Source of the DNA: an uncultured Oscillospiraceae bacterium
Lineage (GTDB): Bacteria > Bacillota > Clostridia > Oscillospirales > Oscillospiraceae
Assembly (NCBI GenBank): GCA_905205085.1
Contig: CAJLCG010000087.1
Coordinates: 1 to 9,633 of the forward strand
Length of the DNA stretch: 9,633 nucleotides
Reading direction: 5' to 3'
Positions 1 through 6,440 of this stretch are shown here, piece after piece. Position numbers and translations under genes: made by a program. Under the pieces are notes generated by a model, which was not told the DNA's origin, did not search any database, and saw nothing but the letters and a program-made list of their open reading frames with translations. The number at the start of each line of letters is the position of its first letter. Positions within the stretch are counted from its first letter, which is position 1.

Positions 1-3000
1 TGGTGGTCTCCAGGTTCTGGATGAGCACGGTGGGGGCGCTCATGTCCACCTCCCAGATGGGGGTGTCCCCCTCCCGGCGCAGGAAGCCCTGACGGGCCAG
101 GGTGTCCTCCAGCACCGGGTCAGGCATGGCACCGCAGGGGCGGTAGACGCCGTAGATGCAGTCGTCGGTGAGAGCCTTGGCCAGTACCTCGGTAAAGAGG
201 AGCTGGAGATAGTCCTTGAGGGGATCGGAGGTGTCGGCCATGGCGGAGGTAATGATCAGCGTGGTGCCCGCCGAGCGCAGGCGGATGCGGTTGGCCAGCT
301 CCGTATCCCGCAGGGCCCCAAAGAGCTGAGAGGCGGACAGATACCGGAAGCTGAGGAAGCCCAGCAGCTGATTCTGGGTGCTGGAGCGCAGCAGAAGCAG
401 CCGGTCACGGCCCCGGAGAATCCCCTCCCGCAAGGCGTCCCGGTCGGGGCGTCCGGCGGTGAGCTCCTGGACCATCAGCTCGTCGGGCTCGTCCACCCAC
501 TGGAAGGTGAGATCGCCCGACCCCAGCACCGGCTTGTTCTGGCTGTCCCGGAGGTACAGGCCGTTCTGGTAGATAAAGTCCTGGATCACCGGGTCGATGA
601 GATTGGAGATATCCCGATTGAGGTCCACGTTTTCCCGGATGCGGGTGGAGCTGATGTCCTCCAGGTGGGGGGGCAGCTGAAGCTGGATCACATCGCCCTT
701 GAGATTCAGTTGCTCGGTGCTGGGCAGGGGGGGCTGGCCCGCCCGGCGGAAGATGATGAGATTCATGGAGTGGATGGACCAGGGACGAGGAGGCTCCTGG
801 AAGGAGGAGGCGTTGCCCACCACGTCGCTGCCCACCACCAGATAGACTTCCTGGCCGGGGAAGAGCTTCCGCAGGCGCTTGAGGTCGGCGGGGTTGGCAA
901 TGTTCACCGGGATGTCGTCGGGGAAGAGGTGGACGTGGAAGTCCCCCGCCACCGACAGGTTGACGATCTGCCGGCGAATGAGGTGGGGCTGGGCCTTTTT
1001 GGACCAGGAGAACTCGTCCACCGCCAGATAGACCTCAAAGCCCAGGTCTCGGATGGCGTGGACGATGCCCTTGTGGGACAGGGTGAAGGGGTCGAAGGTA
1101 CCGGGGAAGAAGGCCACCTTCTTGGGTACGGTGAAGGAGAAGGGGCCGTGGTCCAGCCGCCAGAGGGAAATAAAGCGGTTGATGTGGGCCAGGGCGGCGG
1201 CGCGGTAGAAGAAGGTCATGTCGTCGTCCTGCACCGGGGCCTCCTGGATGAGGAAGAGGAGCTTGCGGTAGCTCAGGGAGAACAGATGGGCCTTCTCGTC
1301 CATGGAGAGGACGCTGCTCTCAAACAGCAGCTTGCCGGTGACCAGCAGGGCCTCCTGGCGCACCGGGGGGCGGTAGTGGGCCAGACCCTGGAGCAGCAGA
1401 CCAAGCAGTTCCTGGCGGCGGCCCTCATAGCGCTGGGCCGACTCCACAAAGCGGCCCCGGTAGGCAGGGTAGTGCTGGAGCAGCACCCCGATGGTGTTCA
1501 GCGCGCCGGAGACGGCGGAGTCGTTGGGGGAGCCCAGCAGATTTTTCAGCCACAGCACCTGCTCGTCCAGCTCGCTGGGGTAGAGGTACAGGGCGGCCTG
1601 GCCCAGATACTCGGGGATGTACTTGGAAATTTCGTACTGTCCCATCTCCAGGCCCTTGCCCAGCTCCACCACCACCTCGTTGCGCTGGTCCCGGCGGAGC
1701 ATGGGCAGGATGTGGACCAGAGCGTCGCCGGCGTTGCAGCGCACCACCACCCGCTCGGAGACCTTGACCAGGTTGGAGTAGTGGGTACAGATGTGGAGCA
1801 TGTGCTCCTGGAGCCCGTGCTCCACCTGGTCCCGCAGCAGCTCCACACCCACCACCTTCACCACCCAGGGGGTGGCGGTTTTCAGGTTGTCCAGGAACAC
1901 TTCGCTGGTGATGTCCTGCTCATAGAGAGCCCGCTTGTGGGCGGAGGTGTCCTTGCCGGCCCGCTGGAGAATGCGGTATTGCAGGAAGGTGACGGCCAGA
2001 CTTTTCTGGGTGACCCCGTTGGCGATGGAGACGATGCGCTCCATCTGGGGATTGCTGCGGGAGAGGTTGCGGGCGGCCTCCCGCAGGAACATGAGGGAAG
2101 CCACGGTGAGGCGGGCGTCATTCTGGCCGGCCCAGTAGGCGGCAAAGTCGATGAGCAGACCCCGCACCTCATCGTTATAGTACTTGGAGGGGAGATACCA
2201 GGCCGCGTCCAGCAGGGTGAAGGCGGTATCGGCGTCCTTCTCCTGGGGGTCGCGGAAGTAGCGCAGGAAGGCCCCCACAAACCGGGGCACATCGCCGGGC
2301 CGGGCGTTGCGCAGCAGGGACTCCAGCACCAGCTTCAGGGTATAGCCGATGTGGTTGCGCTGCTGCTGGGTGGTCTTGTGGTCGGGGTAGATGAGCATGT
2401 CCAGGTACTGCTCCCACAGAGTGAAGGGGACCTCCTCGGCGGGGTCGTTCTCTTCATCCGCAGGGACCTCCTTGCGGTAGACCAGGTGGAAGCGGGCGAT
2501 GATCAGACCGATGAGGGAGCCGGCCTGACGGCGGATATCGCCCTCGCGGTGGACCAGCAGCTCATAGAGGAAGGCCAGAGCCTGGGTCTTTTGCCGCACG
2601 GACAGATAGGTGAAGTACTCCTGGAACACGTTGAGGTAGGCCCGCAGCTGCTTCCAGTCCTTGGTAGAGCGGGCGGCCTCAATGATGTTGCCGAACTTGC
2701 GCTCGTTGGAGAGCATGTGCATCAGGCGCAGGCTGTGGCCCACGGACAGCAGGGTGAGGCCCTCCACCGTCTCGGCGGGGCCCATAAGGGAGGGGTCCTT
2801 GTGGGGACGGGGCTGCTGGGGCTGGCCGGTGAGGTCCACATCCACCCCCAGGGAGCGCATGTAGTCCTCAAAATCGTGGAGCTTGCCGTAGACAAACTCA
2901 TACCGCCGCCGCTTGGAGGGGTCTACATTCTCCAGCTTGGAGAGGATGACCTGGAAGGACTCGTCCAGGGGATAGAGGACGGTGATCTCGTTGCCGTCGG

Positions 3001-3850
3001 CATCTCGGGTCTGCTTGGAGCGGAAGTCGGCGTAGATGAGACACAGGGACTCCACCGACAAGGACTCCAGCTCCAGGTCCCAGGTGGAGTGGTTGGAGGC
3101 GATGTGGCTGATGTTCTCCAGGTGGCGGGCCAGCATCCACTGGTCGGTGTAGTAGTAGTGGAGGTGGGGCACCCGCTCCCCGGGGCGGCAGCCGAACTTG
3201 CCGATGTCGTGGGCGGCGGCGGCGCCGGAGATGAGGGCCAGGTCGATGTCCACCCCGGCCTGGTCCAGGCCCCGGGCCACGGTCATGGCGATGTAGTGGA
3301 CCCCGGCGATGTGGCCCAGGGTCTTGAAGGGGGTGACCTCCAGACCAAGGCGCATCAGCTCATAGAGGTATTCCTTACGGAAGCAGGTCAAAAACCGGGC
3401 GTACTCCCGGCCGCAGTCGCAGGGGGTGTACTCCTCCGGGGTGAGGAACTGAAAGTCCATGAGGGGGTCGAAGGGGAGCACCTGGCGCTCATAGTCCAGC
3501 AGTACCTGGAGCACCGCCAGGTAGAACTGGGCCCCCTCCACATGCTCCTGGGCGTCGGGGGCGAAGTTGCCCTGGGGGTAGAGGCAGGCGCGGATATAGC
3601 GGTAGCAGAAGGACAGCCAGCCATCCTCCGGCACGGGGGAGAGCTTAGCTAGGATGGGGGCGCACACCTGGAGTACCTGGTCGCACTCCAGACGGGTCCG
3701 GATAGGAAGCAGCTGGTCCAGCTCCTCGGTCCAGCCGGGGGTTTTCAGCAGGGCCAGTGCGGCGCGGCGGTTGGGGGCGCAGGCCAGCTCCCGCTCCACC
3801 AGGGCGTCGGCCACCTGGCTGGAGAGCTGGCGGATCAATTTTTCATGCAT
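1..3850 (-). CDS. Giant HD-domain / NadD-like nucleotidyltransferase fusion protein (partial, C-terminus outside window)
   Basis: The minus frame is open from ATG at 3850 to the window edge: 1283 codons, no stop. The ATG has an AAAGGCGG-type ribosome binding site about 7 bases upstream. Residues 1-170 are helical and unassigned. About 175-300 look like an HD phosphohydrolase domain: H180/H185, then HDIGK with H214-D215, then a later Asp in IYADF. About 300-905 are helix-rich and may be HEAT-like repeats (inference). About 912-1090 match the NadD/CoaD nucleotidyltransferase fold: GTFDP at 917-921, TLSH at 923-926, GSD at 1007-1009, ISSTRIR at 1066-1072. About 1095-1283 resemble a GNAT-like alpha/beta fold but lack a clear acetyl-CoA loop. 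Such domains transfer AMP or CMP to small phosphorylated substrates (NadD makes nicotinate adenine dinucleotide). HD domains hydrolyse phosphoesters or nucleotides. The real substrates are unknown. The domain calls are firm and the function is not. It may be cytoplasmic, since no signal peptide is seen. Confidence 0.88.
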   Translation of the reverse strand, partial: MHEKLIRQLSSQVADALVERELACAPNRRAALALLKTPGWTEELDQLLPIRTRLECDQVLQVCAPILAKLSPVPEDGWLSFCYRYIRACLYPQGNFAPDAQEHVEGAQFYLAVLQVLLDYERQVLPFDPLMDFQFLTPEEYTPCDCGREYARFLTCFRKEYLYELMRLGLEVTPFKTLGHIAGVHYIAMTVARGLDQAGVDIDLALISGAAAAHDIGKFGCRPGERVPHLHYYYTDQWMLARHLENISHIASNHSTWDLELESLSVESLCLIYADFRSKQTRDADGNEITVLYPLDESFQVILSKLENVDPSKRRRYEFVYGKLHDFEDYMRSLGVDVDLTGQPQQPRPHKDPSLMGPAETVEGLTLLSVGHSLRLMHMLSNERKFGNIIEAARSTKDWKQLRAYLNVFQEYFTYLSVRQKTQALAFLYELLVHREGDIRRQAGSLIGLIIARFHLVYRKEVPADEENDPAEEVPFTLWEQYLDMLIYPDHKTTQQQRNHIGYTLKLVLESLLRNARPGDVPRFVGAFLRYFRDPQEKDADTAFTLLDAAWYLPSKYYNDEVRGLLIDFAAYWAGQNDARLTVASLMFLREAARNLSRSNPQMERIVSIANGVTQKSLAVTFLQYRILQRAGKDTSAHKRALYEQDITSEVFLDNLKTATPWVVKVVGVELLRDQVEHGLQEHMLHICTHYSNLVKVSERVVVRCNAGDALVHILPMLRRDQRNEVVVELGKGLEMGQYEISKYIPEYLGQAALYLYPSELDEQVLWLKNLLGSPNDSAVSGALNTIGVLLQHYPAYRGRFVESAQRYEGRRQELLGLLLQGLAHYRPPVRQEALLVTGKLLFESSVLSMDEKAHLFSLSYRKLLFLIQEAPVQDDDMTFFYRAAALAHINRFISLWRLDHGPFSFTVPKKVAFFPGTFDPFTLSHKGIVHAIRDLGFEVYLAVDEFSWSKKAQPHLIRRQIVNLSVAGDFHVHLFPDDIPVNIANPADLKRLRKLFPGQEVYLVVGSDVVGNASSFQEPPRPWSIHSMNLIIFRRAGQPPLPSTEQLNLKGDVIQLQLPPHLEDISSTRIRENVDLNRDISNLIDPVIQDFIYQNGLYLRDSQNKPVLGSGDLTFQWVDEPDELMVQELTAGRPDRDALREGILRGRDRLLLLRSSTQNQLLGFLSFRYLSASQLFGALRDTELANRIRLRSAGTTLIITSAMADTSDPLKDYLQLLFTEVLAKALTDDCIYGVYRPCGAMPDPVLEDTLARQGFLRREGDTPIWEVDMSAPTVLIQNLETT

Positions 3851-3899
3851 AGACGTCCCGCCTTTCTGGGAGTAAAGTGGTAAAGAATCGTTGTTTTTC

Positions 3900-3928
3900 A
3901 GTTTAGCACAAAAACTGGAAGATGAAAA
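3900..3928 (-). promoter_or_regulatory. Weak candidate sigma-A promoter for the giant HD/NadD-like gene
   Basis: Read on the minus strand, TTTTCA (3923-3928) and TAAACT (3900-3905) are separated by 17 bases. Each matches four of six consensus positions. Transcription would start near 3893, leaving a leader of about 43 bases before the ATG at 3850. The stretch is AT-rich against a GC-rich background and lies downstream of the terminator of the preceding gene, so a promoter is expected here. The exact boxes are uncertain. Confidence 0.3.
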
Positions 3929-3973
3929 GATGCCGCGGCGCGCCAAAAACAACCTTTTTGACGTGCCGCGGCA
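3923..3973 (-). terminator. Long hairpin, probable Rho-independent terminator of the YihY-family gene
   Basis: Bases 3931-3949 pair with 3955-3973, giving a 19-pair stem with one mismatch, one G-T wobble and a 5-base loop. On the minus strand it begins 10 bases after the stop codon at 3983 and is followed by the T-rich stretch TCTTTTC. The outer half is GC-rich and includes the self-complementary TGCCGCGGCA. The inner part next to the loop is five A-T pairs. The T-tract is interrupted, so efficiency may be moderate. On the plus strand nothing upstream would need it. Confidence 0.65.
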
Positions 3974-3982
3974 GGGCTTATT

Positions 3983-4861
3983 TTATATAGGATTCCCACG
4001 CCACCGGCCCCGGGCCCAGACATGGCCCACCACCGCGCCGATCACCAGGATGTTGCCGCAGAAGTAGAGCCACACCAGCAGGATGATGAGGGAGGCCAGA
4101 GAGCCGTATACCAGGGAGTAGCGGGAAGACATGTCGATAAACCAGGAGAAGAGCACCGAGCAGGCCACCATAGCCAGGGCCGAGAGCAGGGCGGTGAGGC
4201 GGATGGTGCCCTTGATGTGCAGGGAGCGGGGGGTGCCCAGGCGGTACACCGCCAGCACCAGCAGCAGGACAAAGCAGAAGAGCAGCAGATAGCGCAGCTG
4301 GGTCCAAAAAGAGGCCAGCATAGGCAGGGGGATGAGCTCCAGCACCTTGGGGGGGAGTGTCCGCTCCAGAGCCTGGAAAAACCAGTCGCCGGTAAAGACC
4401 ACGATGATGGACAGATACAAGGTGAGCAGGAACAGCACAGAGAGCACCACACTCAGGAGCAGGCGCTTGATGCTGTTGTCCCGGGGGACCTCATAGAGCT
4501 CATCCATGGTCTGAAACAGGGTGCGCAGGGCGGCCGAAGCCGAGAGGAGGATAGTAAACAGGCTGGCCAGCAGCAAGGGGGTGGACTGATTCTGGGGGAT
4601 GGAGGAGACATAGGTGAGGTAGTCCAGGATGATGTTCAGGCTGTCCTGGGGCAGCAGGGGCTCCAGGGCAAAAAACACGTCCTCCGGCTCCAGGGGCAGC
4701 AGACCGATGAAGAAGTTGACGCACATGAGCAGGGGAAACAGAGTCAAAATCAGGTAATAGGACAGGGCGGCCGCCGCCCGGGCCACCCCCACCCGGTCGT
4801 AGGTGTCTTTTAAGTCCAGGGCAAAGGCCACCGGCTTTTTCTCCAGCAGTGCGCGCCACAT
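3983..4861 (-). CDS. yihY: YihY/virulence factor BrkB family integral membrane protein
   Basis: This 292-residue inner-membrane protein belongs to the YihY/BrkB family, once misnamed ribonuclease BN. The family is widespread and its molecular function is not established, although transport or envelope roles have been suggested. About six hydrophobic segments are visible, near residues 28-53, 94-116, 134-162, 188-210, 222-246 and 250-275. Family signatures are the N-terminal AALSYYLILTLFPLL stretch (about 35-49) and the C-terminal YGSLASLIILLVWLYFCGN stretch (about 252-270). The length is normal for the family. The ATG at 4861 has AGAGGAGG eight bases upstream. It lies downstream of rpsT on the same strand but behind a terminator, so it probably has its own transcription start. 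I could not find a convincing promoter. It is followed by a long terminator hairpin. Confidence 0.9.
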   Translation of the reverse strand: MWRALLEKKPVAFALDLKDTYDRVGVARAAAALSYYLILTLFPLLMCVNFFIGLLPLEPEDVFFALEPLLPQDSLNIILDYLTYVSSIPQNQSTPLLLASLFTILLSASAALRTLFQTMDELYEVPRDNSIKRLLLSVVLSVLFLLTLYLSIIVVFTGDWFFQALERTLPPKVLELIPLPMLASFWTQLRYLLLFCFVLLLVLAVYRLGTPRSLHIKGTIRLTALLSALAMVACSVLFSWFIDMSSRYSLVYGSLASLIILLVWLYFCGNILVIGAVVGHVWARGRWRGNPI

Positions 4862-4936
4862 GGGGTCGGCCTCCTCTCAAATCAATACTCCCAGCATAGC
4901 AGACGGGAGGGGGAAAAACAGGGGGAAGGGGTCGAG

Positions 4937-4973
4937 AAAAACGCAAAAAGCCGCCTGCATTGCAGACGGCTTT
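4937..4973 (-). terminator. Rho-independent terminator of rpsT
   Basis: On the minus strand, 4962-4970 and 4950-4958 form a 9-pair stem (one G-T wobble) around a 3-base loop. It is flanked by AAA before and TTTTT after, with a second T run (TTTTTGCGTTTTT). It begins about 19 bases after the rpsT stop codon at 4989-4991. This is a textbook intrinsic terminator and separates rpsT from the YihY-family gene. Confidence 0.9.
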
Positions 4974-4988
4974 CCTCTTTGCAGAAAA

Positions 4989-5252
4989 TTAGGCCAGCTT
5001 GTTCAGCTTGATGGTCATGCTGCTCTTCTTGTTGGCAGCGTTGTTCTTGTGCAGCAGCCCCTTAGCAGCAGCCTTGTCCACCGCCTTCACAGCCACCTTG
5101 TAAGCAACATCGGCCTCGCTGCGGTTGCCTTCCGCCACCGCGGCCTCAAACTTCTTGATGTCGGTCTTCAGCGCGGACTTCGCGGCCTTGTTCTGCATGG
5201 CCTTGGTCTGGGAAACCAGCACACGCTTCTTGGCAGACTTGATATTCGGCAA
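4989..5252 (-). CDS. rpsT: Small ribosomal subunit protein S20 (bS20), TTG start
   Basis: S20 binds 16S rRNA in the body of the 30S subunit and helps its early assembly. The product reads (M)PNIKSAKKRV at the N-terminus. It is Lys/Ala-rich, helical and 87 residues long, normal for S20, and ends in MTIKLNKLA. The longest frame begins at GTG 5261, but that GTG overlaps the Shine-Dalgarno GGAGGAGG (5261-5268) and would add the residues MFGL. TTG at 5250-5252 lies 8 bases after the ribosome binding site and gives exactly the family N-terminus, so I chose it. E. coli rpsT also uses UUG, and its S20 represses its own translation. A similar control is possible here but not shown. It has its own promoter (5315-5343) and terminator, and is divergent from gpr. 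Confidence 0.95.
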   Translation of the reverse strand: MPNIKSAKKRVLVSQTKAMQNKAAKSALKTDIKKFEAAVAEGNRSEADVAYKVAVKAVDKAAAKGLLHKNNAANKKSSMTIKLNKLA

Positions 5253-5260
5253 ACCAAACA

Positions 5261-5280
5261 CCTCCTCCGATTTTCAATCG
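5261..5280 (-). promoter_or_regulatory. rpsT ribosome binding site with an adjoining small leader hairpin
   Basis: GGAGGAGG (5261-5268 on the minus strand) is a near-perfect Shine-Dalgarno sequence 8 bases before the TTG at 5252. It decides the start, because the GTG at 5261 would fall inside it. Immediately 5', CGATT and AATCG (5276-5280 and 5268-5272) can pair around a 3-base loop, so a small hairpin abuts the ribosome binding site. Whether this hairpin regulates translation is unknown. Confidence 0.75.
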
Positions 5281-5314
5281 TTAAAATTTGCACAATAATC
5301 CTGTGCGGATATGT

Positions 5315-5343
5315 ATTGTAGCATACAGCGCGAAAAAATGCAA
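5315..5343 (-). promoter_or_regulatory. Sigma-A promoter of rpsT with extended -10
   Basis: On the minus strand, TTGCAT (5338-5343) and TACAAT (5315-5320) are separated by exactly 17 bases. The -10 is preceded by TGC, giving an extended -10 element. TACAAT matches five of six consensus bases. Transcription should begin near 5308, with a leader of about 55 bases that carries a GCACA/TGTGC hairpin (5290-5306) near its 5' end. The position fits rpsT well. Confidence 0.75.
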
Positions 5344-5352
5344 CACTTTTTT

Positions 5353-5382
5353 TCAAAAAGAATGAGAAAATCGGATAAAATT
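5353..5382 (+). promoter_or_regulatory. Candidate forespore (sigma-F/G-like) promoter of gpr
   Basis: GGATAAAATT at 5373-5382 fits the sigma-F -10 pattern GGnnAnAnTn. The expected -35 position 15 bases upstream (5353-5357, TCAAA) fits GYATA at only three of five positions. TAAAAT within the same stretch is also a fair sigma-A -10. The site lies about 70 bases before the gpr start, within the divergent rpsT-gpr region. gpr of Bacillus is read by sigma-F and sigma-G, so a forespore promoter is expected here. The match is suggestive only. Confidence 0.3.
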
Positions 5383-5453
5383 TCCGCTGCCGCAAATGCT
5401 AGCAGGGAAATGTGGCACGACCACAAGATATGGAAGGAAAAGGAGTGGCAGCA

Positions 5454-6344
5454 ATGGAGCAGCGGCGCACCGACCTGGCCCTGGAGGCCCGGGAGCTGTG
5501 GCAGGAGCGGGCGGGGGAGACCACCCGCCTGGATGGGGTGGAGGCCCGGACCGAGGAGCGGGAGGGGTTCCTCTCGGAGACCGTGCGAATTTTGGATGCG
5601 CAGGGGGAGCAGGCCCTGGGCAAACCGGAGGGCACCTATGTGACGCTGACCATGGACGGCCTGCAGCGCCGGGAGGAGGACGCCTTCGGACGGGGCGCCC
5701 GGGCGGTGGCGGGGGTGCTGCGGGAGCTGATGGGTCCGGAGAGCCAGCAGGGCGGAGCCCTTGTGGTGGGCCTTGGCAATCGGGCGATTACCCCCGACGC
5801 CATTGGCCCCAAGGTCCACGAGCACACCCTGGTCACCCGCCACCTGGTACAGCAGGCCCCGGAGCACTTCGGCACCTTCCGCCCTGTGGCCTCCCTGGCT
5901 GCCGGAGTGCTGGGTACCACGGGCATGGAGAGCGGGGAGCTGGTGCAGGCGGTGTGCCGCCGGTTAAAGCCCGCCTGGGTCATCGCGGTGGACGCCCTGG
6001 CCTCCCGGTCCCTGGACCGGCTGTGCCGCACGGTGCAGATTTCTGACACCGGCATTATCCCCGGCTCCGGGGTGGGCAACCACCGCTTTGCTCTGGACAA
6101 GAAAACCCTGGGGGTGCCGGTGCTGGCGGTGGGGGTGCCCACCGTGGTCTACGGAGCCACCCTGGCCGCCGACCTGCTGGGCCGGGACGACCTGCCCCCC
6201 CTGGGCCGGGGGGGCGAGCTGCTGGTCACTCCCAAGGACATCGACAGCCAGGTGGGCGACCTCTCCAAGGTCATCGCCTACGGCATCAACCTGGCCCTCC
6301 AGCCCGGCCTGGGGGTGGAGGACCTGGATCTGCTGTTAAGCTAG
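5454..6344 (+). CDS. gpr: Spore germination protease GPR (peptidase family A25)
   Basis: GPR is made in the forespore as a zymogen and, after self-processing, cleaves small acid-soluble spore proteins during germination. Diagnostic stretches are RTDLALEARE near the N-terminus, VVGLGN followed by TPDAIGP (D115), AVDALASRS (D180) and QISDTGIIPGSGVGN. D115 and D180 are 65 residues apart, like catalytic Asp127/Asp193 of the Bacillus megaterium enzyme. I chose ATG 5454 because AAGGAG lies 8 bases upstream. In-frame GTG 5412 and ATG 5430 lack a good ribosome binding site. The protein is then 296 residues, shorter than the roughly 370 of Bacillus and closer to clostridial forms. The propeptide before the expected RTD-LA cleavage would be only 7 residues. 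The divergent partner is rpsT, as I recall for Bacillus. spoIIP, the usual downstream neighbour there, is absent. Confidence 0.96.
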   Translation: MEQRRTDLALEARELWQERAGETTRLDGVEARTEEREGFLSETVRILDAQGEQALGKPEGTYVTLTMDGLQRREEDAFGRGARAVAGVLRELMGPESQQGGALVVGLGNRAITPDAIGPKVHEHTLVTRHLVQQAPEHFGTFRPVASLAAGVLGTTGMESGELVQAVCRRLKPAWVIAVDALASRSLDRLCRTVQISDTGIIPGSGVGNHRFALDKKTLGVPVLAVGVPTVVYGATLAADLLGRDDLPPLGRGGELLVTPKDIDSQVGDLSKVIAYGINLALQPGLGVEDLDLLLS

Positions 6345-6440
6345 GCCCCGCAGACACTGGCACAGGAGAATCAGGGCCACATTGGTGCAGTACAAGACAA
6401 AGAAGTCTCCGGTGAGGCGCAGACGCTGCTGCTGGGTCAA
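6336..6440 (-). CDS. Candidate 34-residue single-pass membrane protein, convergent with gpr (unrecognised)
   Basis: On the minus strand, TTG at 6440 opens a frame of 34 codons ending in TAA at 6336-6338, so its last 9 bases overlap the 3' end of gpr. The product starts (M)TQQQRLRLTGDFF and has a hydrophobic core FFVLYCTNVALILLCQCL (about residues 13-30) flanked by Arg residues, so a single membrane helix is likely. GGAG lies 5 bases upstream of TTG. An in-frame TGA lies nine codons upstream of TTG with no other start between, so TTG is the only possible start. About three quarters of third codon positions are G or C, as in neighbouring genes. A sigma-E-like -10 box is correctly placed upstream (6464-6471). 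I do not recognise the protein. It may be a small sporulation membrane protein, or a chance frame. Confidence 0.4.
   Translation of the reverse strand: MTQQQRLRLTGDFFVLYCTNVALILLCQCLRGLA

Noticed and set aside
665..3652. 995-codon open frame on the plus strand
   Set aside because: It is codon-aligned and antisense to the giant minus-strand gene. Its Gly/Val/Leu/Gln/His-rich composition is what the reverse complement of G/C-ending codons gives, and no domain motif or ribosome binding site supports it. The minus strand has clear HD and NMNAT motifs.
4022..4813. 263-codon plus-strand frame
   Set aside because: It is antisense to the YihY-family gene in the aligned frame, and its Gln/Gly/His-rich product is a shadow of membrane-protein codons.
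5412..5453. Upstream GTG and ATG starts of gpr
   Set aside because: They lack a ribosome binding site, whereas ATG 5454 has AAGGAG 8 bases upstream. ATG 5430 is kept as a minor alternative because it would give a 15-residue propeptide.
5396..6046. 216-codon plus-strand frame over gpr
   Set aside because: It is an out-of-frame shadow of gpr, very Gly/Pro/Arg-rich and without motifs.
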